Source: a virus
Direction: 5' to 3' (one strand)
Virus record (IMG/VR): IMGVR_UViG_3300032284_000424
Location: 1-48,094 of that record
DNA: 48,094 nt
Positions 14,488 to 24,805 of this stretch are shown piece after piece (the stretch's first letter is position 1; every line of letters begins with the position of its first letter). Both the position numbers and the translations under genes were made by a program. The notes below the pieces were generated by a model that made no database searches, was not told where the DNA came from, and was given only the letters and a program-made list of their open reading frames with translations.

Positions 14488-14494
14488 TATTTAC
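14488..14494 (-). promoter_or_regulatory. Late-promoter-like GTAAATA for the leftward 14460 gene
   Basis: On the minus strand GTAAATAA overlaps the stop of the upstream leftward gene. Expected start near 14482, leaving a leader of about 22 nt with SD AAGGAA before ATG 14460. Similar to the 11801 and 14813 sites. Confidence 0.4.
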
Positions 14495-14778
14495 ATTTTA
14501 CTAATATCGAGGTCGCTATTTACTGAGCGATTCCATACGGTCTTGCGTTCAGTTCCCTTTCTTTGAGCAAATCGTTTAACATCGCAATCTGGGCATACAT
14601 GAAAATAACTGTTTCCTGCCCGCTTTGGATCCACTGATCCTTTATATCGTTTAAACACTTCATTACAGTTATCGCAACGAAACACTAGCACAGTTTTCTT
14701 ACGAAAGTAAGAATGTTCCTTGCCTAGTTTGCTTTCTCTTACATATTCAGTCTTAATAACTTCTTGTTTTAAGTACAT
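14491..14778 (-). CDS. Zinc-ribbon protein, 95 aa
   Basis: FRCDNCNEVFKRYKGSVDPK and later FHVCPDCD give two CxxC knuckles about 24 residues apart, a four-cysteine zinc site, surrounded by Lys and Arg. The C-terminal RFAQRKGTERKTVWNRSVNS is basic. It is probably a nucleic-acid-binding protein; it recalls the zinc domains near HNH or homing nucleases but no HNH histidine pair is present. There is no clear SD; a GTAAATA motif ends 4 bases before ATG 14778. Confidence 0.65.
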   Translation of the reverse strand: MYLKQEVIKTEYVRESKLGKEHSYFRKKTVLVFRCDNCNEVFKRYKGSVDPKRAGNSYFHVCPDCDVKRFAQRKGTERKTVWNRSVNSDLDISKM

Positions 14779-14782
14779 TGGG

Positions 14783-14789
14783 TATTTAC
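14783..14789 (-). promoter_or_regulatory. Late-promoter-like GTAAATA before the leftward 14778 gene
   Basis: Minus-strand GTAAATA with its last A at 14783, only 4 bases from ATG 14778. It forms a 7-base inverted repeat with the plus-strand GTAAATA at 14812-14818, so the two look like divergent promoters. A start about 6 nt downstream would fall at the ATG itself. Confidence 0.35.
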
Positions 14790-14811
14790 ATTAAGATTAT
14801 AAAAATTCTTG

Positions 14812-14818
14812 GTAAATA
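14812..14818 (+). promoter_or_regulatory. Late-promoter-like GTAAATA for the giant fibre gene
   Basis: GTAAATAA 32 bases before ATG 14850, expected start near 14824, with GAGAG (14838-14842) as SD. A weak hairpin, ATTCT (14805-14809) with AGAAT (14841-14845), would partly cover the SD in longer transcripts. Confidence 0.45.
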
Positions 14819-14849
14819 ACTCAAAGCAATATTTTGCGAGAGAATATCC

Positions 14850-17800
14850 ATGGCAAACAAACAAATCATCAACATTGGTAATCAAAGTAACGACGGAACC
14901 GGCGATACAGTACGCGATGCGTTCGCTAAAGTAAACAGTAACTTTGACGATCTCTATAATGTAGCAGGCTTAGGCGATGGTCTACGCTTTATCAAACTTC
15001 GTGAAGCTCCAGCAGTTTTAGAACAAAATACCGTATTAGGTATTAACACTTCTGCTACAAAAATTGTACAGCGTACAGTTGTTGCTAGCACAGGTATTTC
15101 TGTTACTATCACTGATGATAACATTATCATTGCCAACACCGCTACTTCTTTAGCAATTGATCCAAATACAGGTGCTACACCATTAAGTTCTAATCTAGAT
15201 GGTCTTTACAGTCACAAGGGTATTAAATTTGCCGAGCCGTACAACGATTACGATACTGTAACTAAAAAATGGGTTTATGATAACTTCTTAAACCGTAAAG
15301 CAGAATATGTAAGTGACGATGTTCCTCAAGGCACACCTATTCACCTTCCAGAAGGTAGTACACTATTAAACAATGTTATAGCTGTTAATACTGCTACAAA
15401 GGCAGGACATTTAGTTACAAAAGGCTACGCAGATACAAAAATTGCCAGCTCTGGTACATACGCAATTGATCCTGCTACTGGTTCTATAAACACCTCTATG
15501 GGGGTTATGAGCGGACCGTTAGTACTGTTCCGTGACCCAATTACACAAGACGATGTAGATTGGAACGGTAAAATTGCCGCTACAAAATCATATGTTGACA
15601 GTTCTAGTTTTGTTAGTTCAGTTAACTTCTATGTTGCTACTAGCGGTCGTGATAATCGTACAGATATTCCTTCTTACAAAAAGGGCCGTGCGCTAGCCTA
15701 CGCATTTAAAACAATTGGTCAAGCTGCATTAGCCGCAGAGCAAATGCTAGCAGTTAGTCAAATTACAATTGGTGTTTATCAAAAGACAATTACAACTAAT
15801 AACGGTTTAACTGATGTTACTATTATTAGAAATACAGACAGCACACCAGTTCCGGGCGCAACTCGAATTACAGTTAACTGGACTGGAGGAAGCGGAACTG
15901 ATGCCTATAGTGACGGTAGTTTATTCCCAGGATGCTATATCTTAGGTGTTAATAGCGGTGCTATTGGTATTGTTGAAAAGATTGGTTATACTACAAGTCC
16001 AAACGAAGAACACTATGATATTGTTCCAGTTGACTATGCTAAAACTTTAACTAGTGATTTAACAGTTTTACCAGATTCAACTCTTGGACATATAACAACA
16101 GGAACTATTACACTACAATTTAATACACCAAATTTAGTTAACATTCCAAGTTTCTGGAAAGGTTATACATTTACTACCGACGGTGGTGCTGTAGGTACTA
16201 TTGTTGATATCGGGTACCACACTGATATAGTTACTGAAAATGTATACGACCAACTTACAGTTAACTTCTCAAGTCCGTTACCAAACACAAATACCATAGC
16301 CGGAGCAAACTGGCATGTATATAGTGGTTCCTTTGAACTTGGTGAACAACTTCGTTGGGGACAGAGACAAGAAAAAACTCAAATTACTCTACTAGTTGAA
16401 TCTGGCGAGTACGGTGAAAACTATCCTATTAAATTATGTAACAACGTTTCTCTTAAGGGAGATGAATTCCGTCGTTCGATTCCTAAACCAGGTAGGTTTA
16501 TTAACAGTGAAGTTCCTACAATTTCAGTTAGCCCATGGGTTAATACACACTTCCGTAGGGACACACAAGTCGATGGTTTACTAGTTGCGCAAGTTGATAC
16601 ATCTGTAGACTACGCACAAATTAACGAAGTTGTATACGCCACTCCTAATCAAACACAAAATGATTCAGTTACAGGAGTAGTAACATTTACTGTTACAGCT
16701 ACTATTGCTGGTACAGGTCCAGATCTTAGTTACACAGTTGACCCGACTTGGAAAGGCAAAGTATTTGTGGGCCATGGTGGTCAAGGTGAAATCACAGGTG
16801 TATTGAATAATACATTCTTTGTTAACTTGGCAGAGAATAGTTCATTCAACAGAGCACTAACAACTGTGTCTACGCTAACAGGTGGAGCAGGTGGGGGGTG
16901 GCATGTGTATACTCCAGTCAATCACGGATATCATTACCTAAGAAATGCCAAGAATCCTGTTAACTATGTTATCCCTAACCAAGCTGGTAACTATTTGACT
17001 TCAGCTAGACTGTTGACTTTAAACAGAGCTTACATTCAAGCAGAAGTTACAGCATGGATCGATCAACAAATTTCAATAAATTCTGGTAGCAGTAATACTA
17101 ATATTTGGAACAATACTAATTTCTTAAGTTATTACCAAAACGCTACTGCTCGCGCAAAATGTTATCGAGATGTAGGTACGATTGTCGATGCGATTGCCGC
17201 AGACTTAGATGTAGGTAATATTTCAAACTGTCTAACTGTAGCCGATTCTTATTCCAGTGTTGTAAACGTTGAAAATTATGAAAAGGCACAAACAGCCGCA
17301 GCCATTCAACAGATCGGTGTACTAGCACAAAGAATAGTACAGAATATTCCAACCGGTGACGGAACTGCGATTAATTCTTATCAGACTGGTCAACATCAAG
17401 TATTTGATACTTCGGCGTATCAAACTGATATGGCTGTTATTAAACCAACATTAGGTTTTACGATCAATACCAGTACTGTACATTTTAGTGATCCAGGGTA
17501 CGGATACAGATATCCTCCAATCATTACTTTTGTCGGTGGTAACCCATCACGAGTAGCTAAAGCAACAGCTAACATTGATGCCAACGGAGTTCTTACAGGA
17601 TTAACAGTTAGCGATGTAGGATCTGAATACGAAAGTACTCCACAAATTTTAATAACACCAGTATCTGGATCTACACCTGCTACACCTGCGTCAGCTACTG
17701 TTCAGCTATCTTCTACAGGTAATATTAAATCAGTATCTCTAGTACAAGGCGGATTAAACTACTATTCAACTCCAACTGTATCTATTGTTGGAGACGGTAC

Positions 17801-20800
17801 TGGAGCTACATTATCAGTAACTGTAGGTCAAGTTGGTCCTTTCTATAAAGTAACAAGTGCTACTTTAGTTGGAGGCGGTTCTGGATATACTAGAGCTTAT
17901 GTTCAAGTTGGAACACCTAACGGTAGCAGTATCAGCAACAGTTTAACTGCCCTAGGCGGACTTACAACTGGTATCGCAAGCATTGTTGCTGGCAACTCAG
18001 ATTTTAATCCTCCATTATACAATGATGAGATGGATTGTTTCTTGATGAACGATGCAACTATTATTCGTTACATCAGTGCTCAAGGACACGGCGGCTTCAT
18101 GAAGGTACTTGACCCAGAAGGTCAAATTCTTGCCAAGTCTCCTTATACACAAACAGCTTCATCATTTAGCCGTAGTAAAAATAGGCATGTATTTGCCGGA
18201 GGTGTGTTTGTAGACGGATTCACTGGTAACTTACAAATGAACACCGTTGAAACAACTGCCAGAGCAGATGTGGAAACAGGTACGCTAACTCAAATTTTAG
18301 TTAATGGTCTAATTCGTAAGCCACAATGTCCAACATTCTTTGTGAATAATGGTATCCGTTATGAAGTTGACTTTATTAGCGAGTATCAAGATGACGGGTC
18401 AGGTAACGGAACTTATCAATGTTTACTAAACTTAAATCCTGCTAAACCAGGCGGTATATATTCTGCTAGAATTACAGCAAGTGGTTTTAAGACTAGCTCA
18501 AGTGGTTTAACAGTTCCAGTACGTTTTGGTAGCCCAACAGTATCTGGGGGTATTAAAGCTGCCGGTCAAATTACTATCGGACCATCAGGAGCACTATCTG
18601 GAACAAGTGTAGATTTTACTAGCGGAACAAACGGTGTTGGCTATGTGTCTACTGCTGTTAACGTAGTTGTCGGTGGTGCTATAATTGGATTTAACTTAAC
18701 TGATAATGGTAATGTTGATCAATCAAACTACAACATTATTAGTGGTGGTTCTGGATACGCATCAGGATGCGCTATTAACTTCTCACCAAGCAGTACAACT
18801 GCAGCGGCTACAGTTCAGACTGTCGACAGCAACGGTGCTATTACAAGTATCTCATTTAGCAATACAGGTAGTGGTTACGCTGTAGCACCAAGTTACTGGT
18901 TTGGTTCAGGATACAATCAATCTGTTCAAATTATAGCAGGTTACATCGGAACACTTCCTACAACAATTGAATGTATTACTGCTGGTAATCGTTCTATGTT
19001 GGCTAACGACTTTACACAGATGAACGACTTAGGTTATGGTATTTTTGTAACCAACGGCGGCTTCATGGAAAACGTTTCCATGTTTACCTATTACTGCTAT
19101 AGTTCATACTATGCTTTAAATGGTGCGCAGGTTCGTAGTATTACGGGATCTAGCGCATATGGTAACTATGGTTTAATTGCTGAAAATAGTGATCCGTTAG
19201 AAATTCCTATCAATATGACTAACGCTGATGATACTGAACAAATTGTTCAGTTTCAGAACTACAGCGGATATACTAACGTTAAGGGAGCAACTAGTGTTTA
19301 CGCAACATTCCCAGGATTTGTTCCTTACAGTTTAAGTGAAGTTGAAGTAAACCATTATGGTATAAGACAGACTTATACTATTGTTTCTGCTACTAAAATA
19401 ACAGATGTAGGCGCACCTGCTAACTACTATCTATTAAGTTTAAGCACAACCGGCAATTCATGGTACGCTACTATGAACAACGGAGAAGTGTTAAATGGTT
19501 CTTATCGTGTTAAGTATCAACAGAAATTTAACGGATTTAACCCAAGTGTTCTAACTCGTGCTAGTGTCGTTTATGACTATAGCGAAGATCCAGAAACAAT
19601 TTATAAGATTTCTAATACTGCCTATCAAGGTAACGATATTACAATCGTTACAAGTACTGTACCTTATAACTATGTATCAATTCAGCCTTGGGTTGAAAGT
19701 ACATACCGTCAAGGTGTATACGGTGTAACTTATACCGGAGGTACTGGATATACTGCTAATTCTAAAGTTAATATTACTTTCAGAACTCCTACTACAGTTA
19801 CTGCAAATAATGCGTTAAGTGCTAATCAAGATTCATTAGCTACAACATCAAGCGTTATCATTACCAGTGCCAGCGGTCCTATCCATGTAGGTATGACTGC
19901 TACAAGTGCCGATAGTGTTATTAATAACAATATTGTTACATGGGTTAACACAGGTACAGGTAGCCCAACTCGAATTGGATTACAAACTCCAATTAAGGGA
20001 TTAACTGCTAATACTGCTATTACATTCTACGGTAAACCTGCCCTAGCTGTTGCTACCGCTGATTCAACCGGCGTAATTAAATCTGTATCAGTTGTAGACT
20101 CTGGCGTTGGATACACTTCAGATAATAATGGCTCCAATGGACCTTTGGCATCGGCACCAACATTTAGCCCAACAGGTAACCTAGGTATTAACACCGCAAA
20201 AGTTGCCGGCTTACAAAGTGGTACTACTGTTAAGATTAACCAACTTAAAACTCTTGACTCTGCTCGTGTACTAGCAGGACTAGCGTCAAGTGTGCCTTAT
20301 TACTATGTATTTGGTTACGAAGGATTCTTATTCAAGATTACCGCTTATCGTCCACCTGCAGTAACTGGGCAAGCATGGGCAGAAATTGATATTCAAAGAA
20401 TTAACCAGTATGGTGTAAATCAAACTCCAGCAGGATTACCAGTTGAGATGATGGCTGATAACTTGTACGCTGGTATACAGAAAAATCAAAATGCTTATCT
20501 AACACAGCGTATTTCTACACTTCGTGCTACATCACATGACTTAGTTGATGTTGGTACTGGCGGTTATGCTGATAGTAAGATTCCAAATGATTTGTATGGT
20601 CCTCCTAGAAATGCTCCATTCAAAGACATTAATATCGAAGTACGCGAACTTAATAAAGGTCGTGTATTCTTCGTAACAACTGACCAAGACGGTACATTCA
20701 ACGTAGGTTACCTATTAGAAGTTCGTCAGTCAGATGGCACAATCAATTTAAATGCTCCAGTTGCGTTGTCTAACTTACCAAGTATTAAACTACAGAAAGG

Positions 20801-23800
20801 TCAGTTAATTGATAACTTCAGTGCTGATCCATCAATGACCGGTGAGTCTAACAGTACTGTTCCTACAGAGCGTGCCATTGTACAATTTGTTGAAAGACGA
20901 TTAGGTACTGACCGTGCTGGCGTTCCAACTGTTAAGGGATTAATTGGTCCTGGCTACTTAGATCGTGGCGGCGCATTGAACATGAACGGTAAGATCAGCA
21001 TGATGGGAGATGACGGTACTCTTCATCCAATTCAAGGTATGAAGAATCCAGGAACTGATCCTCAAGATGCTGTTACTCGCGGATTTATTGACAGCAGTCG
21101 CGGTGGTGGTACTGTTGCGATCAATGGTACTAACTCAGTATACTTTAACGGCAATAATACCGAAACTCATCCAGAGTGGGGTAAGATGCAAGGTCCATTA
21201 TGGGCTAGTGCTGATCCGGTAGCAGGAGATCCTGCTTTACTGGTTCCAACTAAGCGTTGGGTAGATAGTTATAGACAATTGTCTACACTAAGTGATGTAA
21301 CATTTACATCACCGTCTGATATCGACCTAGTTGGTTTTAGTGCTACTACCCTATCAATCAATACAACAACCGATCGTCCAATTTGGAACGCTACTAGACA
21401 AGTCGTTAACTTATCTAATGATGTTCGATTGCCTAGTAATACTCCTACTAGCAATGGTAGCGGAGTTGGTAGTGATGTAGCATTTACTAGAACTGCTAAC
21501 ACATTAACAATTAAATTAATTGGTAGTGCGGCTGGTAGTCCAAATGAAGGCAACAATCCGATCACAGACTACCATGTAAACAGTGGCGCTCAGATTCGTC
21601 AATATAAACTATTGATGACACGAGCATCAACTACTGCTACAAGTCCAGTCGGTACACAACAACAGATACAAAACTGGTTAGGTCTAAGTGCTTATGATCC
21701 TACAATTTTTGCTGTTGACAAAGGATGGGTAACACTATCTACTTCTACTTCACAATCTAGCGGTATTCCTCTAGAAAAACTAAGACAGATACCTGCTAAC
21801 ACAGATCCTAGCGGATTGAAAGGTGGTATCCTAGGAGCAACTTCTGTTAACGCATCTAATGTTGGTATACTAAGTTCAAGTACTGTTGTAACATATTTAG
21901 AAGCATTAACTAAAGATGGTCGTCAATCTCTAACAGGTAACCTAAACCCATCGTTCGGTTCAGCTGATGCTAGAGGTGTTACTTTAGGTACTTCATCGCT
22001 AAGATGGAAGAGAGTGTATGCCGATACATTTGACGGAACTGCTACTCAGGCAACTGCCTTATTAAGTAGTATGGCTGTTCAAACTTATGTACAGGCAAAT
22101 ACAGCAACAAGCAATGGTACTATTGTACAAAGAGATGCTGTTGGAAATATTAACGGTACATTTGTTGTAGACAACAGTGGATCTATTTTCCCAGAAGCAA
22201 ATGAAAGCTCAGACATTGGACAAAGTGCTAAACGATTTAATAATGTTTATATCAAGACATTAACACCTGGTACTAGTGGTAACGGTAATTTCTTTGGAAC
22301 ATGGGTAATGAGCGCAATTAGTGCCAACCCAGAAATCATTGGACCAGATGACGGTGTTCCTTCAACTGGTGCTAACTTAGGTCGTCCTAAGAGTACCAGT
22401 GGCGGTGGAAGATTGAATAATATCTACACTAGAGCAATTGCAGCAGACGATGCTAGACTATCAGGAATGACTGTTACTAACACAGTTCATATTGGTAGCA
22501 ACATTACTATTACTGGATCTAGTGGAGATATTCAAGCCAATAGTTTAGAATTAGGAACACCATTAGCAATTACACAAGGTGGTACTGGAGCAGGAGATGC
22601 TGGAACAGCATTATTAAACTTGTTACCATCCGCAAGTACAGTTGGTACTGTGTTAACATTTGGCGGAGGATCTAGCTTCTATTGGGGAGCAGGTGGTGGC
22701 GGTAGTGGAAGTGGACCTTCTGGAACACTAATCAACAGTGAACACTATACTTTTACTGCTGACGGAACACACTTAGACTTTACATTCCCAACATATGGTT
22801 ATACATATACTCCAGGAGCCGGACAGCTTCGTGTTTATATTGACGGTGTAAGACAAATAGTTGGAACTGACTTTACAGAAACAGCAGGTGGTGATGGATC
22901 TAGTGTGTACGCTTCGTTTAGAATGTTAAGCACACTAAATGCCGGCGATATCATTTATGCTGAAATTGACGGTTATAAAGACTATGTGTTTACTGCGGCT
23001 AATACAGATTACGCAGTTAGCGGAACTATTCCAGCAGGTGCTAATCCTCCGTATGCTTCAGGACACAATTCAGTACAGGCGGCATTAGATTATATCGAAG
23101 CTGACAAGATGCGTAAGAGTGGTGGAACATTTACAGGTAATGTAACATTGTCCGCCGCAACATTAGCATTAGGAGCAGGTAACGCTACAAGAGCTCCTTT
23201 AAAATTTGCTAGCGGATCTTTATTAACAAGCGCAGTATCAGGTGCTGTAGAATGGGACGGTAGCTATTTGTATGTTACACAAGCTAGTGGACCAACTAGG
23301 GTAACTATTGCTGATCAAACTTGGGTAGGTAGCCAAGGTTACATAGGATTAGGTGCGTTAAGTATAGATTCTCCAGGAACCGCAAGCGGATCCGGTAGCA
23401 TATCATACAACAACTCAACAGGTAAGTTTAAGTATACTCCTCCAGATTTGAGTAGCTATGCTACACAAAGTTATGTAACTAACCAAGGTTACTTAACTTC
23501 GTCAGGAACGATTTCTAATGCTACTACAGCTACAACAGCTAATTCGCTGAATACTAGCAACCAATATCAAGTTGCTAGCTTAGGTATTGGTGAATCAGCT
23601 CCAAGTAATAATAATCTTGCTGTTGCTGGTTCAATTACAGCAGGCGGTGACATTACAGCGTTTTACACTTCAGATATTACATTAAAGACTAAGATTGAAT
23701 CAATTACAGGAGCTTTAAATAAAGTAACATCATTAAGTGGTATAACATTTAACTGGAATGATAAGGCACAAGGAAAAGATCAAGAAAGAAGGGAGGCTGG

Positions 23801-23960
23801 AGTAATTGCTCAACAGATACAAGAAGTTCTTCCAGAAGCAGTAGCAACAAGAGACAATGGTACACTAGCAGTTCGTTACGAACAACTGGTTCCATTATTG
23901 ATCGAAGCTATAAAAGAACTTAAAGCTGAAGTTGATCTATTAAAGAAGGCAGGTGAATAA
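14850..23960 (+). CDS. Giant tail-fibre / adhesin protein with C-terminal S74 autochaperone, 3036 aa
   Basis: Residues 1-40 carry a probable attachment module (IINIGNQSNDGTGDTVRDAF, then KVNSNFDDL) shared with the 24805 gene and, more weakly, 39199. Near residue 261 FYVATSGRDNRTD begins a beta-helix-like segment. From about 870 to 1680 there are repeated GxGY turn units (GGGSGYT, GGSGYAS, NTGSGYA, GGTGYTA). Around 1890-1960 HDLVDVGTGGYADSKIPNDL precedes FFVTTDQDGTFNVGYLLEV. The last 96 residues are a Peptidase_S74 intramolecular chaperone: Ser2941-Asp and Lys2946 in SDITLK form the known self-cleaving Ser/Lys dyad, followed by AGVIAQQIQEVLPEAV. It should trimerise and then release the chaperone. 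This is the largest virion protein here, probably a long tail fibre reaching the host. Confidence 0.85.
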   Translation: MANKQIINIGNQSNDGTGDTVRDAFAKVNSNFDDLYNVAGLGDGLRFIKLREAPAVLEQNTVLGINTSATKIVQRTVVASTGISVTITDDNIIIANTATSLAIDPNTGATPLSSNLDGLYSHKGIKFAEPYNDYDTVTKKWVYDNFLNRKAEYVSDDVPQGTPIHLPEGSTLLNNVIAVNTATKAGHLVTKGYADTKIASSGTYAIDPATGSINTSMGVMSGPLVLFRDPITQDDVDWNGKIAATKSYVDSSSFVSSVNFYVATSGRDNRTDIPSYKKGRALAYAFKTIGQAALAAEQMLAVSQITIGVYQKTITTNNGLTDVTIIRNTDSTPVPGATRITVNWTGGSGTDAYSDGSLFPGCYILGVNSGAIGIVEKIGYTTSPNEEHYDIVPVDYAKTLTSDLTVLPDSTLGHITTGTITLQFNTPNLVNIPSFWKGYTFTTDGGAVGTIVDIGYHTDIVTENVYDQLTVNFSSPLPNTNTIAGANWHVYSGSFELGEQLRWGQRQEKTQITLLVESGEYGENYPIKLCNNVSLKGDEFRRSIPKPGRFINSEVPTISVSPWVNTHFRRDTQVDGLLVAQVDTSVDYAQINEVVYATPNQTQNDSVTGVVTFTVTATIAGTGPDLSYTVDPTWKGKVFVGHGGQGEITGVLNNTFFVNLAENSSFNRALTTVSTLTGGAGGGWHVYTPVNHGYHYLRNAKNPVNYVIPNQAGNYLTSARLLTLNRAYIQAEVTAWIDQQISINSGSSNTNIWNNTNFLSYYQNATARAKCYRDVGTIVDAIAADLDVGNISNCLTVADSYSSVVNVENYEKAQTAAAIQQIGVLAQRIVQNIPTGDGTAINSYQTGQHQVFDTSAYQTDMAVIKPTLGFTINTSTVHFSDPGYGYRYPPIITFVGGNPSRVAKATANIDANGVLTGLTVSDVGSEYESTPQILITPVSGSTPATPASATVQLSSTGNIKSVSLVQGGLNYYSTPTVSIVGDGTGATLSVTVGQVGPFYKVTSATLVGGGSGYTRAYVQVGTPNGSSISNSLTALGGLTTGIASIVAGNSDFNPPLYNDEMDCFLMNDATIIRYISAQGHGGFMKVLDPEGQILAKSPYTQTASSFSRSKNRHVFAGGVFVDGFTGNLQMNTVETTARADVETGTLTQILVNGLIRKPQCPTFFVNNGIRYEVDFISEYQDDGSGNGTYQCLLNLNPAKPGGIYSARITASGFKTSSSGLTVPVRFGSPTVSGGIKAAGQITIGPSGALSGTSVDFTSGTNGVGYVSTAVNVVVGGAIIGFNLTDNGNVDQSNYNIISGGSGYASGCAINFSPSSTTAAATVQTVDSNGAITSISFSNTGSGYAVAPSYWFGSGYNQSVQIIAGYIGTLPTTIECITAGNRSMLANDFTQMNDLGYGIFVTNGGFMENVSMFTYYCYSSYYALNGAQVRSITGSSAYGNYGLIAENSDPLEIPINMTNADDTEQIVQFQNYSGYTNVKGATSVYATFPGFVPYSLSEVEVNHYGIRQTYTIVSATKITDVGAPANYYLLSLSTTGNSWYATMNNGEVLNGSYRVKYQQKFNGFNPSVLTRASVVYDYSEDPETIYKISNTAYQGNDITIVTSTVPYNYVSIQPWVESTYRQGVYGVTYTGGTGYTANSKVNITFRTPTTVTANNALSANQDSLATTSSVIITSASGPIHVGMTATSADSVINNNIVTWVNTGTGSPTRIGLQTPIKGLTANTAITFYGKPALAVATADSTGVIKSVSVVDSGVGYTSDNNGSNGPLASAPTFSPTGNLGINTAKVAGLQSGTTVKINQLKTLDSARVLAGLASSVPYYYVFGYEGFLFKITAYRPPAVTGQAWAEIDIQRINQYGVNQTPAGLPVEMMADNLYAGIQKNQNAYLTQRISTLRATSHDLVDVGTGGYADSKIPNDLYGPPRNAPFKDINIEVRELNKGRVFFVTTDQDGTFNVGYLLEVRQSDGTINLNAPVALSNLPSIKLQKGQLIDNFSADPSMTGESNSTVPTERAIVQFVERRLGTDRAGVPTVKGLIGPGYLDRGGALNMNGKISMMGDDGTLHPIQGMKNPGTDPQDAVTRGFIDSSRGGGTVAINGTNSVYFNGNNTETHPEWGKMQGPLWASADPVAGDPALLVPTKRWVDSYRQLSTLSDVTFTSPSDIDLVGFSATTLSINTTTDRPIWNATRQVVNLSNDVRLPSNTPTSNGSGVGSDVAFTRTANTLTIKLIGSAAGSPNEGNNPITDYHVNSGAQIRQYKLLMTRASTTATSPVGTQQQIQNWLGLSAYDPTIFAVDKGWVTLSTSTSQSSGIPLEKLRQIPANTDPSGLKGGILGATSVNASNVGILSSSTVVTYLEALTKDGRQSLTGNLNPSFGSADARGVTLGTSSLRWKRVYADTFDGTATQATALLSSMAVQTYVQANTATSNGTIVQRDAVGNINGTFVVDNSGSIFPEANESSDIGQSAKRFNNVYIKTLTPGTSGNGNFFGTWVMSAISANPEIIGPDDGVPSTGANLGRPKSTSGGGRLNNIYTRAIAADDARLSGMTVTNTVHIGSNITITGSSGDIQANSLELGTPLAITQGGTGAGDAGTALLNLLPSASTVGTVLTFGGGSSFYWGAGGGGSGSGPSGTLINSEHYTFTADGTHLDFTFPTYGYTYTPGAGQLRVYIDGVRQIVGTDFTETAGGDGSSVYASFRMLSTLNAGDIIYAEIDGYKDYVFTAANTDYAVSGTIPAGANPPYASGHNSVQAALDYIEADKMRKSGGTFTGNVTLSAATLALGAGNATRAPLKFASGSLLTSAVSGAVEWDGSYLYVTQASGPTRVTIADQTWVGSQGYIGLGALSIDSPGTASGSGSISYNNSTGKFKYTPPDLSSYATQSYVTNQGYLTSSGTISNATTATTANSLNTSNQYQVASLGIGESAPSNNNLAVAGSITAGGDITAFYTSDITLKTKIESITGALNKVTSLSGITFNWNDKAQGKDQERREAGVIAQQIQEVLPEAVATRDNGTLAVRYEQLVPLLIEAIKELKAEVDLLKKAGE

Positions 23961-23962
23961 AA

Positions 23963-24805
23963 ATGACTACTAAAATAAAATCTTCAGTTATTGGATATAT
24001 TAGCGGAATGACCGCTAATACTATTACTCTAACTAACGATACTGCTAACACTCCTAACCTAGGAACACTTCAGTTTGGCAACGGCACCGGATTAAAAATA
24101 ACTGCCGGAGATGGCAATTCTTTTTCAATCACAGGCAGCGCAGTGACAGTAACTGATACTACCGAAGCCAGTGCCAATGCTAGTGGAGCATTGATTGTCG
24201 GAGGCGGAGCTTCAATTGCTAAAAAGATCAGAGTTGGCGGAACTGCAATTATTGCCGGGGCTACTAGTATCACTGATACTACTACCGCAACTAACGATTT
24301 TGCTACTGGTGCGTTAGTTGTATCGGGCGGAGCGGCATTTAACAAAGACATAAGAATCAACGGAGACGCCTACGCAACTTATTTTAGAGGAACTGCTACT
24401 GCTGCACAGTATCAGGACGTTGCGGAAAAATATGTACCTGATGCCGATTATGCGCCAGGAACTGTGGTATCATTTGGCGGGAAAAATGAAATTACAATAT
24501 CAATAAATGTTATGGACACAGCAGTGGCTGGAGTTATATCTACAGCTCCTGCTTATATGATGGGTAGCGATATTCCAGAGGGAGTTTATGTTGCGTTGTT
24601 AGGTCGTGTTCCTTGTAAGGTAATTGGTCCAGTTAACCAAGGTGACTTAATGGTAGCTAGTGGGTTTCACGGAATAGCAACAGCATGGAGTAATGTGTCC
24701 GGCGATAGTGCTCCGTTACCAGGAAGTGTAATAGGCAAAGCACTAGAGGCATATGACGATCCGGTTACTCCTGGCGTAATTGAAGTTGTTGTAGGGAGAG
24801 TATAA
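23963..24805 (+). CDS. Tail appendage protein with possible G2-like autoproteolytic C-terminal domain, 280 aa
   Basis: Residues 1-140 are beta-repeat stem with two copies of the appendage motif (ASGALIVGGGASIAKKIRVG and TGALVVSGGAAFNKDIRING). From about residue 150 YQDVAEKYVPDADYAPGTVV opens a globular domain continuing through GVISTAPAYMMGSDI, VYVALLGRVPCKVIG and GDLMVASGFHG. This layout is like the Peptidase_G2 intramolecular-chaperone domain of phage appendages (D-x-A-E followed by a V-x-F/L-GG strand), which trims itself after trimerisation. The family assignment is by eye. It follows the giant gene by 2 bases and overlaps the next gene as TAATG. Confidence 0.65.
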   Translation: MTTKIKSSVIGYISGMTANTITLTNDTANTPNLGTLQFGNGTGLKITAGDGNSFSITGSAVTVTDTTEASANASGALIVGGGASIAKKIRVGGTAIIAGATSITDTTTATNDFATGALVVSGGAAFNKDIRINGDAYATYFRGTATAAQYQDVAEKYVPDADYAPGTVVSFGGKNEITISINVMDTAVAGVISTAPAYMMGSDIPEGVYVALLGRVPCKVIGPVNQGDLMVASGFHGIATAWSNVSGDSAPLPGSVIGKALEAYDDPVTPGVIEVVVGRV

